Positions 11,850 to 12,546 of a stretch of 12,546 bases of DNA are shown in pieces. This DNA comes from Nanobdellati archaeon. Its GTDB lineage: Archaea > EX4484-52 > JAADEF01. Below the pieces are notes generated by a model. That model was not told the origin of the DNA, did not search any database, and worked only from the letters and a program-made list of their open reading frames with translations. Position 1 is the first letter of the stretch. Each line of letters opens with the position of its first letter. The position numbers and the translations under genes are program-made. The stretch is taken from the NCBI GenBank assembly GCA_015520895.1, contig WAPH01000007.1, positions 1 to 12,546 of the forward strand, read 5' to 3'.

Positions 11850-12546
11850 GGACACGTGCCCTGTTTAACGGCTGATTAGTACCCGTGGTCTTAACCTCTT
11901 ACGAGGCTTACAACCCGGGCCTATCAACCCCCTCGTCTAGAGGCGCCTTAAAAGGTGGCTCTTTTTGAGGGTTGCTTCAGGCTTAGATGCTTTCAGCCTT
12001 TAGCAACTACGGCGTAGCTAAGCAGGGGCCTTGCCAGACCACTGCTCAACCAGAGGCCGCGCCCCGGTGTTCCTTTCGTACTCACCGGAGCTTCCTCTCA
12101 GCCACCTAACACTCCCACCAGATAGCAACCAAACTGGCTCGCGCCGTTCTGAACCCAGCTCACGAACCTCTTTAATGGGTGAACACCCCCACCCTTGGCT
12201 GCTTGTGCACAGCCAGGATGAGATGAGCCGACAGCGAAGTAGCAAACCCTGGGGTCGATATGAACTCTCGCCCAGGACAACTCAATTATCCCCGGGGTAA
12301 CTTTTCTGTCATCCCTGGCCCTCAACAGGAAGGCACAGGGGTTCGCTAGGCCATGCTTTCGCACCGAGATCCCTTGCTATGCAGGATCCCGTTAAGCCCC
12401 CTTTTGCCCTTGCACTCCACGGGACATTTCCGACGCCCCTGAGGGGACCTTTGGGCACCCCTGATATCTTTTTAGGGGTGTGCCGCCCCAGCCAAACTGC
12501 CCACCAACTGCTGTCCCCCTGGCGGGGTTAGCAGTGCAAGTTCTGG
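11850..12546 (-). rRNA. 23S ribosomal RNA, 3' portion (5' part beyond window)
   Basis: Read on the minus strand, this carries landmark 23S segments: GGTGGGCAGTTTGGCTGGGG, AAAAGTTACCCCGGGGATAA (peptidyl-transferase loop), GAGAGTTCATATCGAC (helix 89 tip), CTGTCGGCTCATC, TGTTCACCCATTAAAGAGG (A-loop), GAGCTGGGTTCAGAACGG, the sarcin-ricin loop AGTACGAAAGGAAC (12069-12082), GCTGAAAGCATCTAAGCC and GGTACTAATCAGCC near the end. It covers roughly E. coli positions 2230 to the 3' end. The 3' boundary is estimated at 11850-11860 from the distance after CTAATCAGCC; the exact end is not visible. The segment is much more GC-rich than the genes. Several normally invariant bases are changed (see findings), but helices 89 and 93 keep pairing, so it looks functional. 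Confidence 0.95.

Noticed and set aside
12018..12364. Three open frames of 75-89 residues on both strands at 12018-12364.
   Set aside because: They lie wholly inside the 23S rRNA, resemble no protein and are chance frames in GC-rich RNA sequence.
11850..12546. The 23S segment as a decaying pseudogene or chimeric contaminant.
   Set aside because: Helices 89 and 93 and the sarcin-ricin stem keep full pairing with compensatory changes, and neighbouring genes are archaeal like the rRNA, so a functional derived rRNA is more likely.
1..12546. CRISPR arrays, insertion sequences, tRNA genes, toxin-antitoxin pairs or defence genes.
   Set aside because: No regularly spaced repeats, transposase motifs, cloverleaf-like sequence or suitable small gene pairs were seen on either strand; nearly all the sequence is accounted for by housekeeping genes.

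Overview
The window is archaeal. The evidence is the archaeal S10-type ribosomal order with S4e, aIF1 and the RNase P protein Rpp29 embedded in it, together with MCM helicase, an Sm-like protein, eL37, RNA polymerase subunit Rpo11 and a Sec11-type signal peptidase. Protein-coding DNA is AT-rich, while the 23S rRNA segment is GC-rich (35 of 60 bases at 12421-12480, against 23 of 60 in rpl3 at 10021-10080). That contrast is often seen in thermophiles. The short Rpo11, the broken ribosomal operon and the substituted 23S rRNA suggest a fast-evolving, possibly DPANN-like archaeon. The lineage is inference only.

Layout. Positions 3-1031 (+) hold the 3' part of a DUF1704/MATCAP-family metallopeptidase gene whose 5' end lies outside the window. 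It converges, 3 bp apart, on a set of genes that are all on the minus strand. Read in transcription order from the right edge these are: the 3' ~0.7 kb of 23S rRNA; rpoL; a signal peptidase overlapping rpoL by ATGA; a 99-bp promoter gap; rpl3-rpl4-rpl23-rpl2-rps19-rpl22-rps3-rpl29-aIF1-rnp1-rps17-rpl14-rpl24-rps4e; then mcm (in place of the usual rpl5 and following genes); then lsm-rpl37e.

Function. Nearly everything serves ribosome structure, initiation (aIF1), tRNA 5' processing (Rpp29), transcription (Rpo11), replication (MCM), RNA handling (Lsm) or protein export (signal peptidase). Genes in the ribosomal cluster are spaced by overlaps or gaps of at most 17 bp, and nearly all have a GGTGA-like Shine-Dalgarno. 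This signal shows that several longest-ORF starts are too far upstream, so they were trimmed here.

I found no CRISPR array, transposon, toxin-antitoxin pair, defence island or other new multi-gene system. The most unusual signal is in the 23S rRNA. By hand alignment to the E. coli sequence from memory, nearly universal bases in the peptidyl-transferase centre (C2452, A2503) and the sarcin-ricin loop (G2661) are changed, while helices 89 and 93 keep pairing through compensatory changes. Protein L2 is also altered in its normally invariant loop near that centre.
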